From Deltaproteobacteria bacterium (GTDB lineage: Bacteria; Myxococcota_A; UBA9160; UBA4427): 64,000 nucleotides of DNA. The stretch lies in NCBI GenBank assembly GCA_029261835.1, contig JAJDAO010000056.1:62001-126000 (forward strand). Reading direction: 5' to 3'. The position numbers were made by a program, and so were the translations under genes. Of the stretch, positions 1 to 8,244 are shown piece by piece (the stretch's first letter is position 1; the number at the start of each line of letters is the position of its first letter). The notes under the pieces were generated by a model. That model saw only the letters and a list, made by a program, of their open reading frames with translations. It had not been told where the DNA came from and searched no databases.

Positions 1-107
1 GCGAGATAACAGGATGTGCCCTGTGGGTACGAGCGCGGAAGGGCAATCTTGAAGCCTAGGTTCAGAAGTGGGAGCCGATTCCTCTGCGGAGGAGTGCGTC
101 CCCTGAG

Positions 108-377
108 ATGGTGCTCGGCGCCGAGGGTGCTGCCGTGACCGACCAACCCGCCATCGATCTCTCCACCCGCATTACGCTCCGAGCGGTCGAGGCAGCGGCC
201 AGCCTCGGAGTCAGTGAGAAGACCCTCCGCACGCTCGGGGTGCCGTGCATCCGCTCGGGACGTGTAGTGCTGTATGCGGTCTCCGAGCTGCAGAAGTGGG
301 CGGCGGCGAACTCGCACAGCGATGAGGATCGCGTAGCAGAGACAGTCGGCGGAATCCTAGAGGCGGTGAACTCGTGA
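108..377 (+). CDS. Excisionase/AlpA-like helix-turn-helix protein
   Basis: A small (89 aa) DNA-binding protein of the MerR-like HTH_17 kind used as excisionases or element regulators. The visible core is a helix-turn-helix around residues 22-45 (VEAAASLGVSEKTL) followed by the wing motif IRSGRVVLYAVSELQKW, which matches the usual 'R-x-G-R-x-x-x-Y-x-x-x-D/E-L-x-x-W' pattern. It lies upstream of a tyrosine recombinase and a small RHH-like protein, fitting a role in excision or copy control of the integrated element. An in-frame GTG at 135 (MTDQPAID...) is an alternative start with a GAGG about nine bases upstream. The family call is from motif pattern only; the exact role is inferred from context. 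Confidence 0.7.
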   Translation: MVLGAEGAAVTDQPAIDLSTRITLRAVEAAASLGVSEKTLRTLGVPCIRSGRVVLYAVSELQKWAAANSHSDEDRVAETVGGILEAVNS

Positions 378-578
378 CCCGTTTGAAATCCGGACCTATG
401 CGTGGATGCGAGTTGATGATATCGCCGCCGCGAATCTTTGGGGGTCCCCCCCCTGCCCTCGCTGAGCCAGGGGCGACGCTTCCTCGGCAGGGCCGGTGTC
501 ACCAGGATGAGACACACGAACTCTACTATGCGCGAAAGTTCCTTGACTAATCAATGTCCGCAGCTATACGGTAGCGCC

Positions 579-788
579 ATGACGGCACGGAAGAAGACAA
601 GCGGACGAGGTGGAGCACGACCGGGAGCAGGCAGAAAGCCGCTCTTCAACGATCCAGCAAGGTTGACTTTCGACCTTGAGAGACGTGATGCGGACACCCT
701 CAGAGACCTTGCAGAGCGTCGTGGTGTTTCGGTTGGCCAGCTACTCAGAGACGCCGTGACGGCGCTTCTGCGGCGCCAGAGGAGATGA
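579..788 (+). CDS. Small ribbon-helix-helix-like DNA-binding protein
   Basis: A 69 aa basic protein starting at the ATG at 579. Its N-terminus carries a GGARPGAGRK stretch resembling an AT-hook-like minor-groove binder. The remainder (LTFDLERRDADTLRDLAERRGVSVGQLLRDAV) has the strand-helix-helix pattern of ribbon-helix-helix repressors. It ends two bases before the recombinase start codon at 790, so the two are probably co-transcribed and translationally coupled. It could be a copy-control or directionality protein of the element. The open frame extends upstream to 438, but that part lacks protein-like character. No precise function can be assigned. Confidence 0.65.
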   Translation: MTARKKTSGRGGARPGAGRKPLFNDPARLTFDLERRDADTLRDLAERRGVSVGQLLRDAVTALLRRQRR

Positions 789-789
789 T

Positions 790-2058
790 ATGGCGGCCAA
801 GGTGAAGTTTGAACGGGGTGCGTGGTGGGTGTTTACGCACCATCGAGGCAGGCGGAAGAAGAACCGCGTTGGGCCGACGAAGGCCGACAAGAGGCGGGCG
901 GAGAAGATCGCCGAGCAGGTCAACGCGGCGATTGCCCTCGGCCAGTACGGCACGACCACGAACAAGGGAGAGCGCCCCCTGCCTTGCGACGCTGAGCTGC
1001 GGAAGTGGCACCGCACCTATGCCCCTACCATGAAGGCCACCTATGCGACCCTCACCCAGGGCCTGATCGATAACCACCTGGCACCGCACTTCGGTTCCTC
1101 GGACATGCGCAAGATTCGAGAGGCAGACCTGCTGGCTTTCGTTCAGAAGATGCAGGACGCGGGCCGAGCACCAGGAACCATCCGAAACGCTCTGTCGGCT
1201 CTCCGGCGAGTGTTCAGCCTTCTGGTTCGTGATGGGCAGTTGACGGCCAATCCGGCAGCCGGGATCGGTTCACTGATGGCACGCGTAGAGCGAGCAACTG
1301 TGGCAGAGACCGCCGAGGTGCAGTCCTGGAGCCGGACCGAAGTCGAAACGCTGCTGCGCATCTCCCGCGAGTCGGAGCCGCGCTTTTCTCCCTTCCTGGC
1401 TCTGCTGCTCGGAACCGGGATGAGGCGGGGTGAGGCGTTGGGTCTCCAGTGGACTGACATTGACCTCGGAGGCAGCGTTCTGACGGTCCGCCGCTCCATC
1501 ACGACCGCCGGCCTCAGCACACCCAAGAGCGGAAAGCCTCGGCGCGTTGCGCTACCCGCCTCGCTCGCCGAGATGCTCTTCGACCTGCTCGCTGACCGCC
1601 GCCGCGAGTGCTTGGCGAGGGGCTGGCCCGAGGTCCCGGAGTGGGTGTTCTGCTCCGAGGTGGGAACCGCATGGGGAGTCCGGAACGTGAGCCGCATATG
1701 GTATCGAGTCCGTCGCCGTGCACAGAAGCAAGGAGTCAGACCCTTGCGGCTCCACGACGCCCGCCACACCTACGCCAGCTTGGCTCTCCACGCCGGAAAG
1801 AGCGTGAAGTGGCTGGCCGACCAACTGGGCCACTCCAACCCCGCACTCACGCTCCAGATCTACGCGCACGTGGTTCCCGATGAGGAGACCGACCTTGGCT
1901 TCGCGAACTTTGACGTCCCCGGACGGCCCTATACGGCCCCCAACTCTGATGCGCACCCCGAAGCAGAAAGCGCCAGCAGCCTAAGTGACCACCAGCGCTT
2001 CGGATTCATGGAGCGCGAGACGGGAATCGAACCCGCGACCCTCAGCTTGGGAAGCTGA
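790..2058 (+). CDS. int: Site-specific tyrosine recombinase (integrase)
   Basis: A 422 aa phage/ICE-type integrase. The N-terminal region (about 1-60) has the Arm-binding-like pattern (FERGAWWVFTHHRGRRKKNRVG). The SAM-like core-binding domain covers about 70-165. The catalytic domain follows, with Arg-I in LLLGTGMRRGEAL, the His-x-x-Arg box in RLHDARHTYAS, a second His in QLGHSNP and the tyrosine nucleophile in LQIYAHV. It catalyses strand exchange between element and chromosome att sites. The last residues (METGIEPATLSLGS-type tail) are the antisense of a tRNA-Gly gene, so the 3' end of the coding sequence overlaps the attachment site. The element must extend left, out of the window. Family is certain; the natural C-terminus is uncertain because it depends on what lies beyond the crossover. 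Confidence 0.93.
   Translation: MAAKVKFERGAWWVFTHHRGRRKKNRVGPTKADKRRAEKIAEQVNAAIALGQYGTTTNKGERPLPCDAELRKWHRTYAPTMKATYATLTQGLIDNHLAPHFGSSDMRKIREADLLAFVQKMQDAGRAPGTIRNALSALRRVFSLLVRDGQLTANPAAGIGSLMARVERATVAETAEVQSWSRTEVETLLRISRESEPRFSPFLALLLGTGMRRGEALGLQWTDIDLGGSVLTVRRSITTAGLSTPKSGKPRRVALPASLAEMLFDLLADRRRECLARGWPEVPEWVFCSEVGTAWGVRNVSRIWYRVRRRAQKQGVRPLRLHDARHTYASLALHAGKSVKWLADQLGHSNPALTLQIYAHVVPDEETDLGFANFDVPGRPYTAPNSDAHPEAESASSLSDHQRFGFMERETGIEPATLSLGS
2009..2058. other. Probable attachment site (att) at tRNA-Gly 3' half
   Basis: The integrase reading frame ends at a TGA (2056-2058) inside the anticodon stem of the tRNA-Gly, so integrase and tRNA share this segment. Tyrosine recombinases of this type use the tRNA 3' half, from the anticodon or T-loop to CCA, as attB. 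The matching direct repeat should sit at the far left end of the element, outside the window. The exact crossover is not visible from one junction. Confidence 0.6.
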
Positions 2059-2084
2059 TGCTCTACCAACTGAGCTACTCGCGC
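2009..2084 (-). tRNA. tRNA-Gly (anticodon CCC)
   Basis: Read on the minus strand, a complete cloverleaf is visible. The 7-bp acceptor stem GCGCGAG/CTCGCGC spans 2084-2078 and 2019-2013. The D-arm contains AGCTCAGTTGGTAGAGC. The anticodon stem TCAGC/GCTGA has loop TTCCCAA, giving anticodon CCC, and the T-arm has GGGTTCGAATCCC. The discriminator base is T (U73), as expected for bacterial tRNA-Gly, and CCA is encoded (2011-2009). It decodes GGG. Its 3' half is overlapped antisense by the integrase gene, as is typical for integration into a tRNA 3' end. Confidence 0.96.
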
Positions 2085-2897
2085 GTAGAGCGAAAACTAG
2101 CAGCAACCGCGCGCACTTCGCCAGCCTGGGCAACAGGCTCGACGAGGCCGCAGCGTGCCGCTCGTGTCAAGTTGAACGTCTTGCTGCTCCGTGCCTCATG
2201 CAGCCGCTCCGAAAGCGATCCTGCCACCTCCGAGCGCCAAAACTCGGTGTACGAAGGACCCACCGCGGGAAGACACCGTGGGAGGCGCTACGGGAGAAGC
2301 TACTGAACAACGTCCGGCTCAATCCGCAATGCCACACGCATGGCCAGGTGCGCGTCCACTCCAGCTTCGGAGCGATCCGGAGTACGGGTGAGTCGATCAG
2401 GGCCACACTATGCGGTGGTGGTGCCCTTCTACAGGCCACCTGCGCCCATGGTCGTATCCGCGTATCACCGCTCGAGCAGCCCGGTGTCGCCCTGGGTCCC
2501 ACTCCCAGCAAGTACGGACCACAATTGGGGCTTGTTCCGTGCTTCCAGGGCGCATAGAAGAATCGAGAGTGCGCTTCCTCCGTCGGCGAGTCTCGCTTGG
2601 GGCAAACTGTCTCAGAGGCGCCTCTGCCAGGCCCGGACAGTGCGACTCTGTCACAGCTGCGATCTCCCAGGGCTGGAACTGCGAACTCAACCTCGCCGCT
2701 ATCCCAGGGTCTGCGGACAGGCCGTCGATCTTGACCTACTCTTGTTTCAAGCAGCCCCCCCCAGCGATTTCATCGAGAGCGGTTTGCGCGGTTGCTTGCC
2801 CCAAAGAGAGAGGGATGGTGCTCGCCTCGTCGACCCGCGAGCCCCCACAGCTCACGATTCGTCTCGGTTCTGACCCCAGCGAGAGAGGAAGTCGAGC
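2085..2897. other. Intergenic stretch upstream of hydrogenase operon
   Basis: About 810 bases between the tRNA-Gly and the hydrogenase large-subunit gene. Open frames exist on both strands, but none gives a protein-like translation or a recognisable family. It should hold the promoter for the long hydrogenase operon. I could not point to a convincing sigma-70 or sigma-54 promoter by eye. Confidence 0.5.
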
Positions 2898-4454
2898 ATG
2901 GCCAAGATCATCATTGATCCTGTGACGAGAATCGAAGGGCACCTGAAGATTTCGGCTGTCACAGAGGACGGAGTTGTAAAGGAAGCTCGCTGCTCGGGGA
3001 TGATGTTTCGCGGACTGGAGGTGATCCTCCGCGGGCGGGACCCTCGCGACGCGCAGCGCATCACCCAGCGGATCTGCGGTGTCTGCCCTACGGCCCACGC
3101 CACCGCTTCCTCTCTGGCACTCGATGACGCCTTCGGCGTTGCAGATCGCATTCCCGACAACGGCCGCGTCATTCGCAACCTCATATTCGGAAGCAACTAC
3201 GTTCAGTCGCACATCCTGCACTTCTACCACCTGGCTGCTCTCGACTACGTCGACGTAGCGGCCGCTTCGGATTACAGCGGCTCGGATCCTCGTCTACGGC
3301 AGGTGGCGGCCTTCATTGCTCGCGGCTCACTGGCGCCCTTCTTTCCGAGGTACGAGGGCGATTACCGGCTGCCCAAGGCGGTCAACCAGGCTGCGGTCTC
3401 TCACTACGTGGAGGCGCTCGACAAGCGCCGCGAAGCTCAGGAGATGCTCGCAATCTTCGGGGGCAAGATGCCGCACAGCATGGGGATCTTTCCCGGCGGT
3501 GCACTGGAGAAGGTCAGCGTCAGCAAGATCGCCGAATTCCGCTGGCGGTTGGAGCGCCTGCGCGACTTCATCGACAACATCTACATTCCGGACGTCCTGG
3601 CGGTTGCCGGGGCGTACCCAGACTACTTCCAGATCGGCCAAGGCTGCGGACGCTATCTCGCGTACGGCAACTGGGACCTGGACAGCGAGCCCGACCTCAC
3701 CAAGCGCAAGCGGCTTCAGCCGCACGGCACCCTCGATGGCGCGACGCTCTCGCACTCGCCTCTGGAACCTTCGCGGATCACCGAAGATGTCCAGCACTCC
3801 TGGTACAAGAGCAGGAGCCATCTCCCTCCGAGTGACGGCCAGACTGAAGTCGACCCGATGAAACCCGGGGCGTACTCGTTCCTCAAGGCTCCCCGCTACG
3901 ACGGAGACGCATACGAGGTCGGGCCGCTGGCGCGGGTGTTGGTCGCCTACGTGACTGGCGACTCGACTACCCGGAAGCTCGTGGACGGGGCTCTAGCAGC
4001 GCTGCGTGCTGGCGTACCGGCACTGTTTTCCGTGCTCGGTCGCCACGCGGCCCGAGCGCTGGAATGCAAGATCGTGGCCGACGCCATGGCAGACTGGCTC
4101 TTGGAGCTGCGGCCGGGCGAGCCGAGCTGCGCCGTCTACGATCTACCGGAGTCCGGCAGCGGTATGGGCCTGACGGAGGGGCCACGCGGGGCGCTCGGGC
4201 ACTGGATCGCCATCGAAAACGGTGTGATCTCCAACTACCAGGCGGTGGTGCCAACAACCTGGAACTGCTCACCGCGCGATGACGGCGGTCAGCCGGGCGC
4301 GTGCGAGCAGGCTCTGGAGGGCACGAAGGTAAAGGACGCGGAGAACCCGTTCGAGCTGGTTCGGATCGTGCGCTCCTTCGACCCCTGCATTGCCTGCGCG
4401 GTCCACATGGTCACTCCGAAGGGCAACGAGATCGGACGCTTTCAGGTGGTGTGA
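2898..4454 (+). CDS. hybC: [NiFe]-hydrogenase large (catalytic) subunit, group 1 type
   Basis: A 518 aa subunit carrying the Ni-Fe active site for H2 oxidation. The N-terminal motif RICGVC (Cys60, Cys63, His67) and the C-terminal DPCIACAVH motif (Cys497, Cys500, His503) supply the four cysteine ligands. The 15 residues after His503 are the expected C-terminal extension, removed by the maturation protease encoded next. Length and motifs fit periplasm-facing group 1 (Hyb/Hyn-like) enzymes. It starts at ATG 2898 after a GAGAGAGGAAG-type ribosome site. It has no signal peptide and should be co-exported with the Tat-bearing small subunit. The large subunit coming first in the operon is unusual. 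The hybC symbol reflects best resemblance, not proven orthology. Confidence 0.96.
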   Translation: MAKIIIDPVTRIEGHLKISAVTEDGVVKEARCSGMMFRGLEVILRGRDPRDAQRITQRICGVCPTAHATASSLALDDAFGVADRIPDNGRVIRNLIFGSNYVQSHILHFYHLAALDYVDVAAASDYSGSDPRLRQVAAFIARGSLAPFFPRYEGDYRLPKAVNQAAVSHYVEALDKRREAQEMLAIFGGKMPHSMGIFPGGALEKVSVSKIAEFRWRLERLRDFIDNIYIPDVLAVAGAYPDYFQIGQGCGRYLAYGNWDLDSEPDLTKRKRLQPHGTLDGATLSHSPLEPSRITEDVQHSWYKSRSHLPPSDGQTEVDPMKPGAYSFLKAPRYDGDAYEVGPLARVLVAYVTGDSTTRKLVDGALAALRAGVPALFSVLGRHAARALECKIVADAMADWLLELRPGEPSCAVYDLPESGSGMGLTEGPRGALGHWIAIENGVISNYQAVVPTTWNCSPRDDGGQPGACEQALEGTKVKDAENPFELVRIVRSFDPCIACAVHMVTPKGNEIGRFQVV

Positions 4455-4455
4455 A

Positions 4456-4977
4456 GTGAAGAGGACATCGACACGAAGGCCAGCCAAGCTGTTCATGGGG
4501 GTGGGGAACGTGCTCTGGCGCGACGACGGAATCGGCGTCCACGCGGCGCAGATCATGTCGGAGTGGTCGGTGCCGCCAGAGGTCGAGGTGTACGACGCGG
4601 GTACGGTCGGACTCGATGCGGCTGTCGCCCTCGAGGATCGCCAATTGGTCGTGGTTGCCGACGCTGTCGACGCGGGTGCCGAGCCCGGCACGATCTTTCG
4701 TTTTCGCCCTGAAGAGCTTCGCCCCTACGCTTGCTCGGGCCTGAGTCTCCACGACGTGCACCTGCTGGACGCCCTCGACGAGACGCGTCTGCTGGGAACT
4801 ACACCAGAAGAAGTCGTGATCCTGGCGGTTCAAGTGGGCGACGTGTCCAGCGGTTTGGGTCTGTCGCCTCCGGTCGAAGCGGCCATGGAAGATCTCCTGA
4901 GGTTGGCAGCGCGGGCGCTCGGGCTGCCCTCGGAGCACATGGATGCAGCGATGCTGACCACGGGAGCCGCCTATTGA
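4456..4977 (+). CDS. hybD: Hydrogenase maturation endopeptidase (HybD/HyaD family)
   Basis: A 173 aa nickel-dependent peptidase that removes the C-terminal tail of the large subunit after Ni insertion. The family signature GVGNVLWRDDGIGVH holds Asp24, equivalent to Glu16 of E. coli HybD. Asp69 (VVVADAVDAG) and His99 (LSLHDVH) match the other two Ni-sensing ligands, Asp62 and His93. The GTG at 4456 begins one base after the large-subunit stop codon, so translation is probably coupled; ATG 4495 is an alternative start. Gene position directly after its substrate supports the pairing. Confidence 0.93.
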   Translation: MKRTSTRRPAKLFMGVGNVLWRDDGIGVHAAQIMSEWSVPPEVEVYDAGTVGLDAAVALEDRQLVVVADAVDAGAEPGTIFRFRPEELRPYACSGLSLHDVHLLDALDETRLLGTTPEEVVILAVQVGDVSSGLGLSPPVEAAMEDLLRLAARALGLPSEHMDAAMLTTGAAY

Positions 4978-5007
4978 CAGCCACAACGAGCCGGGAGGGA
5001 GCTTGAG

Positions 5008-6165
5008 ATGGCACTGACACGACGGGAACTGCTCGAGACGGGCATCGGCACGGTCAGCGTGCTGAGCTTCTCGCTGCTGAGTTTTCCCGGCCTGGAGAAG
5101 CTGGCCAAGGCCGCCGAGACGGAGACAGTCGCCGAGATCCCGGTGATCTGGATGGCAACCGGGTCGTGTTCGGGCTGCTCCGTCTCTCTGCTCAACAGCA
5201 CCTCACCCAGCATTCAGGAGGTCCTACTGGGCGAGGTGCTTCCGGGCAAGCACGTGTCGCTGGGATTCCACGCAACAGTGATGGCGGCGGCCGGTGAGCT
5301 GGCCATGGACGCTGTGGGGAAGATCGCTCAAGAGCACAAGGGCCAGTATGTGCTGGTCGTGGACGGTGGGATCTCCGTCAAGGACGATGAGCTCTACTGT
5401 ACCGTCGGCGAGGTGGACGGGCGTCGGGTCAGCGCCTACGAGCTGGTGCGCGATCTGAGTCGTGACGCGCTGGCGGTGCTGGCAACGGGGGCCTGCGCGT
5501 CTTTCGGGGGCGTTCCGGCGGCTCCCCCGAATCCGACAGCGTGCGTCGGCATCGGTCGGCGCTTCAAACACGAAGGCATCGACACGCCGTACGTGAACAT
5601 ACCGGGGTGCCCGCCGCATCCAGACTGGATCGTCGGAACCATCGCCACGTTGCTGCTGGGCGGCCTGGAGGCGTTGGGGCTCGATGAGCTTCACCGCCCC
5701 GCGCCCTTCTTTCGCGATACGATTCACGACAACTGCTCGCTCCGCGGACACTTCGACCGCGGAAACTTCGCGCAGCACTTTGGCGAACACGGCTGCCTGC
5801 TCAAGCTCGGCTGCAAGGGACCAATCACATTCTCCGATTGCGGGATTCGGAAGTGGAACGGCGGGACGAGCTGGTGCTGCGAGGCGGGGCATCCCTGCAT
5901 CGGTTGTTGCCATCCGGAGTTCCCGTTCGAACAGTCGCTGTTCGCGCCGGTGGAGCCCGCAGACCTCCCGTTCCCGGCGGCCTATCCCTCTGCTGTGGAA
6001 GGGCCGCCGTCGAAGGACGTCGACACGGGGACCTATGTCACGCTCGGCCTGATTGGAGCCGGTGCCTTCTTGGCGGGCGTCGGCGTAACGGCGGCAGCAA
6101 CGCGACTCCAGGCGGAGGAAGAGCCGGAAGTCGCCGATCCGTCGCCGCCCGAAGGCACGGAGTAG
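5008..6165 (+). CDS. hybO: [NiFe]-hydrogenase small subunit, Tat-exported, membrane-anchored
   Basis: A 385 aa electron-transfer subunit with three Fe-S clusters. The N-terminus has a twin-arginine signal (TRRELLE followed by a hydrophobic stretch to about residue 35). Proximal-cluster ligands begin at Cys54-x2-Cys57 (CSGC) and continue in TGACAS and PGCPPHP. Distal and medial cluster ligands are seen in HDNCSLRGHFD, LLKLGCKGP and the SWCCEAGHPCIGCCHPEF region. A C-terminal hydrophobic helix (about 343-365, YVTLGLIGAGAFLAGVG) should anchor it in the membrane. A strong GGGAGGGAG ribosome site precedes ATG 5008. The Tat signal places the heterodimer on the periplasmic face. Confidence 0.95.
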   Translation: MALTRRELLETGIGTVSVLSFSLLSFPGLEKLAKAAETETVAEIPVIWMATGSCSGCSVSLLNSTSPSIQEVLLGEVLPGKHVSLGFHATVMAAAGELAMDAVGKIAQEHKGQYVLVVDGGISVKDDELYCTVGEVDGRRVSAYELVRDLSRDALAVLATGACASFGGVPAAPPNPTACVGIGRRFKHEGIDTPYVNIPGCPPHPDWIVGTIATLLLGGLEALGLDELHRPAPFFRDTIHDNCSLRGHFDRGNFAQHFGEHGCLLKLGCKGPITFSDCGIRKWNGGTSWCCEAGHPCIGCCHPEFPFEQSLFAPVEPADLPFPAAYPSAVEGPPSKDVDTGTYVTLGLIGAGAFLAGVGVTAAATRLQAEEEPEVADPSPPEGTE

Positions 6166-6169
6166 GCCG

Positions 6170-7078
6170 ATGAAGAAGCTCAACCGCAGAGAGTTCCTGG
6201 CCACCTCGGGCGCGGCGGCCAGCTCGGCCCTGCTACCGGCTGGCGAAGCCGAGGCCAGCGGGGCAGCACCGCCGAGCTACGACTATGCCGAGGCCGTCCT
6301 CTACGACGCGACCCGGTGCATCGGCTGCCGCTCGTGTCAACGCGCGTGCCGCGAGTACAACGGCCTTGCTCCCGAGGCAGGGGAGTTGAACGGCGTCCGG
6401 TTCGAGATGCCGGCGCAGCTCTCCGAGGAGCACTGGATGGTCCTCCAGGTGTACCGGGAAGAACCGGACGCCGCGGCGGCGGAAGGCCGGGACCCGGATT
6501 GGTCGTACCTCAAGAGAAACTGCATGCACTGCAATGTGCCGGCGTGCGTATCAGTCTGTCCCGTCGGCGCGCTACAAAAGACCGACACCGGGGCCGTGAC
6601 GTACGACGAAGACCGCTGCATCGGGTGCCGCTACTGCCTATTCGCGTGCCCCTATCGTGTGCCGCGATACGAGTGGGTAGACCGCACGCCGAGAGTTCGC
6701 AAATGCAACTGGAATCGCGCGTGCGTCAGAGCCTGCCCCGTTGGTGCACTCACGGGCGGAGCTCGGGCCAAGCTGGTCGCAGAGGCCCATGAGCGCATCG
6801 AAGAGCGTCCTGATCGGTATGTGGATCACGTCTACGGAGAGCACGAAGGGGGAGGAACCAGCTACCTGATCCTGGCAGGAGTCGGGCATGACAAGCTCGC
6901 TCTGCCTTCGATCTCGCCTTCCGTTCGAAGCAGCTATGTCGATCCGATCATGGGGAGCCTGCCGGGCTGGATCGTCGGCATGGGCCTGTTCCTTGGCGGC
7001 CTGTACCAGATCGAGAGGCGCCGGCGGGAGCGCGAGTCGATGCGAAATGGCGAGAACGACGGGGAGGGGCCGCCGTGA
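6170..7078 (+). CDS. hybA: HybA-like periplasmic ferredoxin subunit of hydrogenase
   Basis: A 302 aa Fe-S protein that should pass electrons from the small subunit to the membrane subunit. It has a Tat signal (NRREFLATSG) and a C-terminal membrane helix (WIVGMGLFLGGLYQIERRRR). Three Cys groups are intact: Cys50-53-56-60, Cys118-121-126-130 and Cys150-153-156-160. The fourth, normally C-x2-C-x(about 11)-C-x3-C, is reduced to Cys179-x5-Cys185-x3-Cys189, so about ten residues including one ligand are missing. That cluster may be absent or altered. The gene starts four bases after the small-subunit stop and its own stop overlaps the next start (GTGA). Confidence 0.9.
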   Translation: MKKLNRREFLATSGAAASSALLPAGEAEASGAAPPSYDYAEAVLYDATRCIGCRSCQRACREYNGLAPEAGELNGVRFEMPAQLSEEHWMVLQVYREEPDAAAAEGRDPDWSYLKRNCMHCNVPACVSVCPVGALQKTDTGAVTYDEDRCIGCRYCLFACPYRVPRYEWVDRTPRVRKCNWNRACVRACPVGALTGGARAKLVAEAHERIEERPDRYVDHVYGEHEGGGTSYLILAGVGHDKLALPSISPSVRSSYVDPIMGSLPGWIVGMGLFLGGLYQIERRRRERESMRNGENDGEGPP

Positions 7079-8244
7079 AGGTGACCTCTCTGCGCAATCT
7101 GGATGTTCGGCTACCGCTCTCTGCGCTGGTCGCCATCGGATTCGGCTTGGCGCTCTACCGCTTCTACGGTGGCCTGGGCGTTGCAACCAATCTGAACGAT
7201 TCCTTTCCCTGGGGCTTGTGGATTGGCTTCGACATGCTGTGCGGTATCGCGCTGGCTGCCGGAGGCTTCGTTCTGGCGGGAACAGTGCACGTCTTTGGAC
7301 TGAAGAAATACGAGCCCTTCGTGCGGCCTGCCATCGTGACGGCTTTCCTGGGTTATTTGCTGGCCATAATCGGCCTCACGTTGGATCTCGGCAGACCGTG
7401 GGCCATCTGGCACCCGCTGATCATGTGGCAGCCGCATTCGGCCCTGTTCGAGGTGGCTTGGTGCGTCATGCTATACACTACGGTGCTGTTTCTCGAGTTC
7501 CTCCCCATCGTCTTCGAGAAGCTCCGGTGGTCGGGGGCATTGCGGGCGATTCAACGCGTGACGGTCGTCTTCGTCTTTGCCGGCATCATACTGTCGACGA
7601 TGCACCAGAGTTCCCTCGGATCGCTCTTCGTGATGATGGGCCATCGTCTGCACAGCCTGTGGTTCACACCGATGCTGCCTCTGCTCTTCCTCGTCTCCGC
7701 GGTGGCGGTCGGACTGGCGATGGTGATCTTCGAGGCACTGATCTCCGGGCTGATCTTCGGGCACCGTCACTCGATTCGTCTGCTGGGCGACCTGGCTCAG
7801 GCGTTGCCTCCGGTCCTTGGGATCTACATCGGTCTGGTCCTGATGGACCTCAACGCTCGCGGTGTACTTGGCCTGCTTGTCGAGAACTCGTTGGAAAGCT
7901 GGGCCTTCAAGATCGAGATCATTCTCGGCTTCTTCCTGCCCGGAACGCTGCTGCTCAGCTCGGCCGTGCGTTACAATCGCATGAAGCTCTTCGGCTGTGT
8001 GCTGGCGGTGATAGTCGGCGTCGTGATGAACCGGCTGGATGTCAGCCTGGTCGGCATGCTGGCCACCTCGCCCACGGGCTATCTCCCCAGCTGGATCGAG
8101 ATCCTCGTGACGGGAGGTGTCGTTGCAGGCGGGCTACTGGTGCTCTCAGTGATGAACCAGGCGCTGCCGATCGCGAAACCTCTGCCAAGGACTTCCTTCG
8201 CGACGGACGCCACGAGAGGGGGGGGGCGGGCCGGACATGCATGA
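7075..8244 (+). CDS. hybB: HybB/NrfD-family integral membrane subunit of hydrogenase
   Basis: A 389 aa very hydrophobic protein with roughly nine to ten predicted membrane helices, such as LSALVAIGFGLALYRF and LGYLLAIIGLTLDLG. It should transfer electrons from the HybA-like ferredoxin to quinone. Sequence features typical of NrfD/HybB include FPWGLWIGFD near the N-terminus and GRPWAIWHPLIMWQPHSALFEVAW-like residues after helix 3. Translation starts at GTG 7075, overlapping the previous stop by four bases. Its end overlaps the hypA start by eight bases, so the structural and maturation genes form one operon. Confidence 0.92.
   Translation: MKVTSLRNLDVRLPLSALVAIGFGLALYRFYGGLGVATNLNDSFPWGLWIGFDMLCGIALAAGGFVLAGTVHVFGLKKYEPFVRPAIVTAFLGYLLAIIGLTLDLGRPWAIWHPLIMWQPHSALFEVAWCVMLYTTVLFLEFLPIVFEKLRWSGALRAIQRVTVVFVFAGIILSTMHQSSLGSLFVMMGHRLHSLWFTPMLPLLFLVSAVAVGLAMVIFEALISGLIFGHRHSIRLLGDLAQALPPVLGIYIGLVLMDLNARGVLGLLVENSLESWAFKIEIILGFFLPGTLLLSSAVRYNRMKLFGCVLAVIVGVVMNRLDVSLVGMLATSPTGYLPSWIEILVTGGVVAGGLLVLSVMNQALPIAKPLPRTSFATDATRGGGRAGHA

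Noticed and set aside
438..578. N-terminal extension of the RHH-like protein
   Set aside because: The translation upstream of ATG 579 is not protein-like and the motif part starts after 579.
1985..2557. A 190-codon plus-strand frame beginning MTTSASDSWSARRESNPRP
   Set aside because: Its 'RRESNPRPSAWEADALPTELL' part is the antisense of the tRNA-Gly, a well-known false protein; the rest has no family likeness.
2340..2925. Two overlapping plus-strand frames between the tRNA and the hydrogenase
   Set aside because: No recognisable family, and one overlaps the start of the large-subunit gene.
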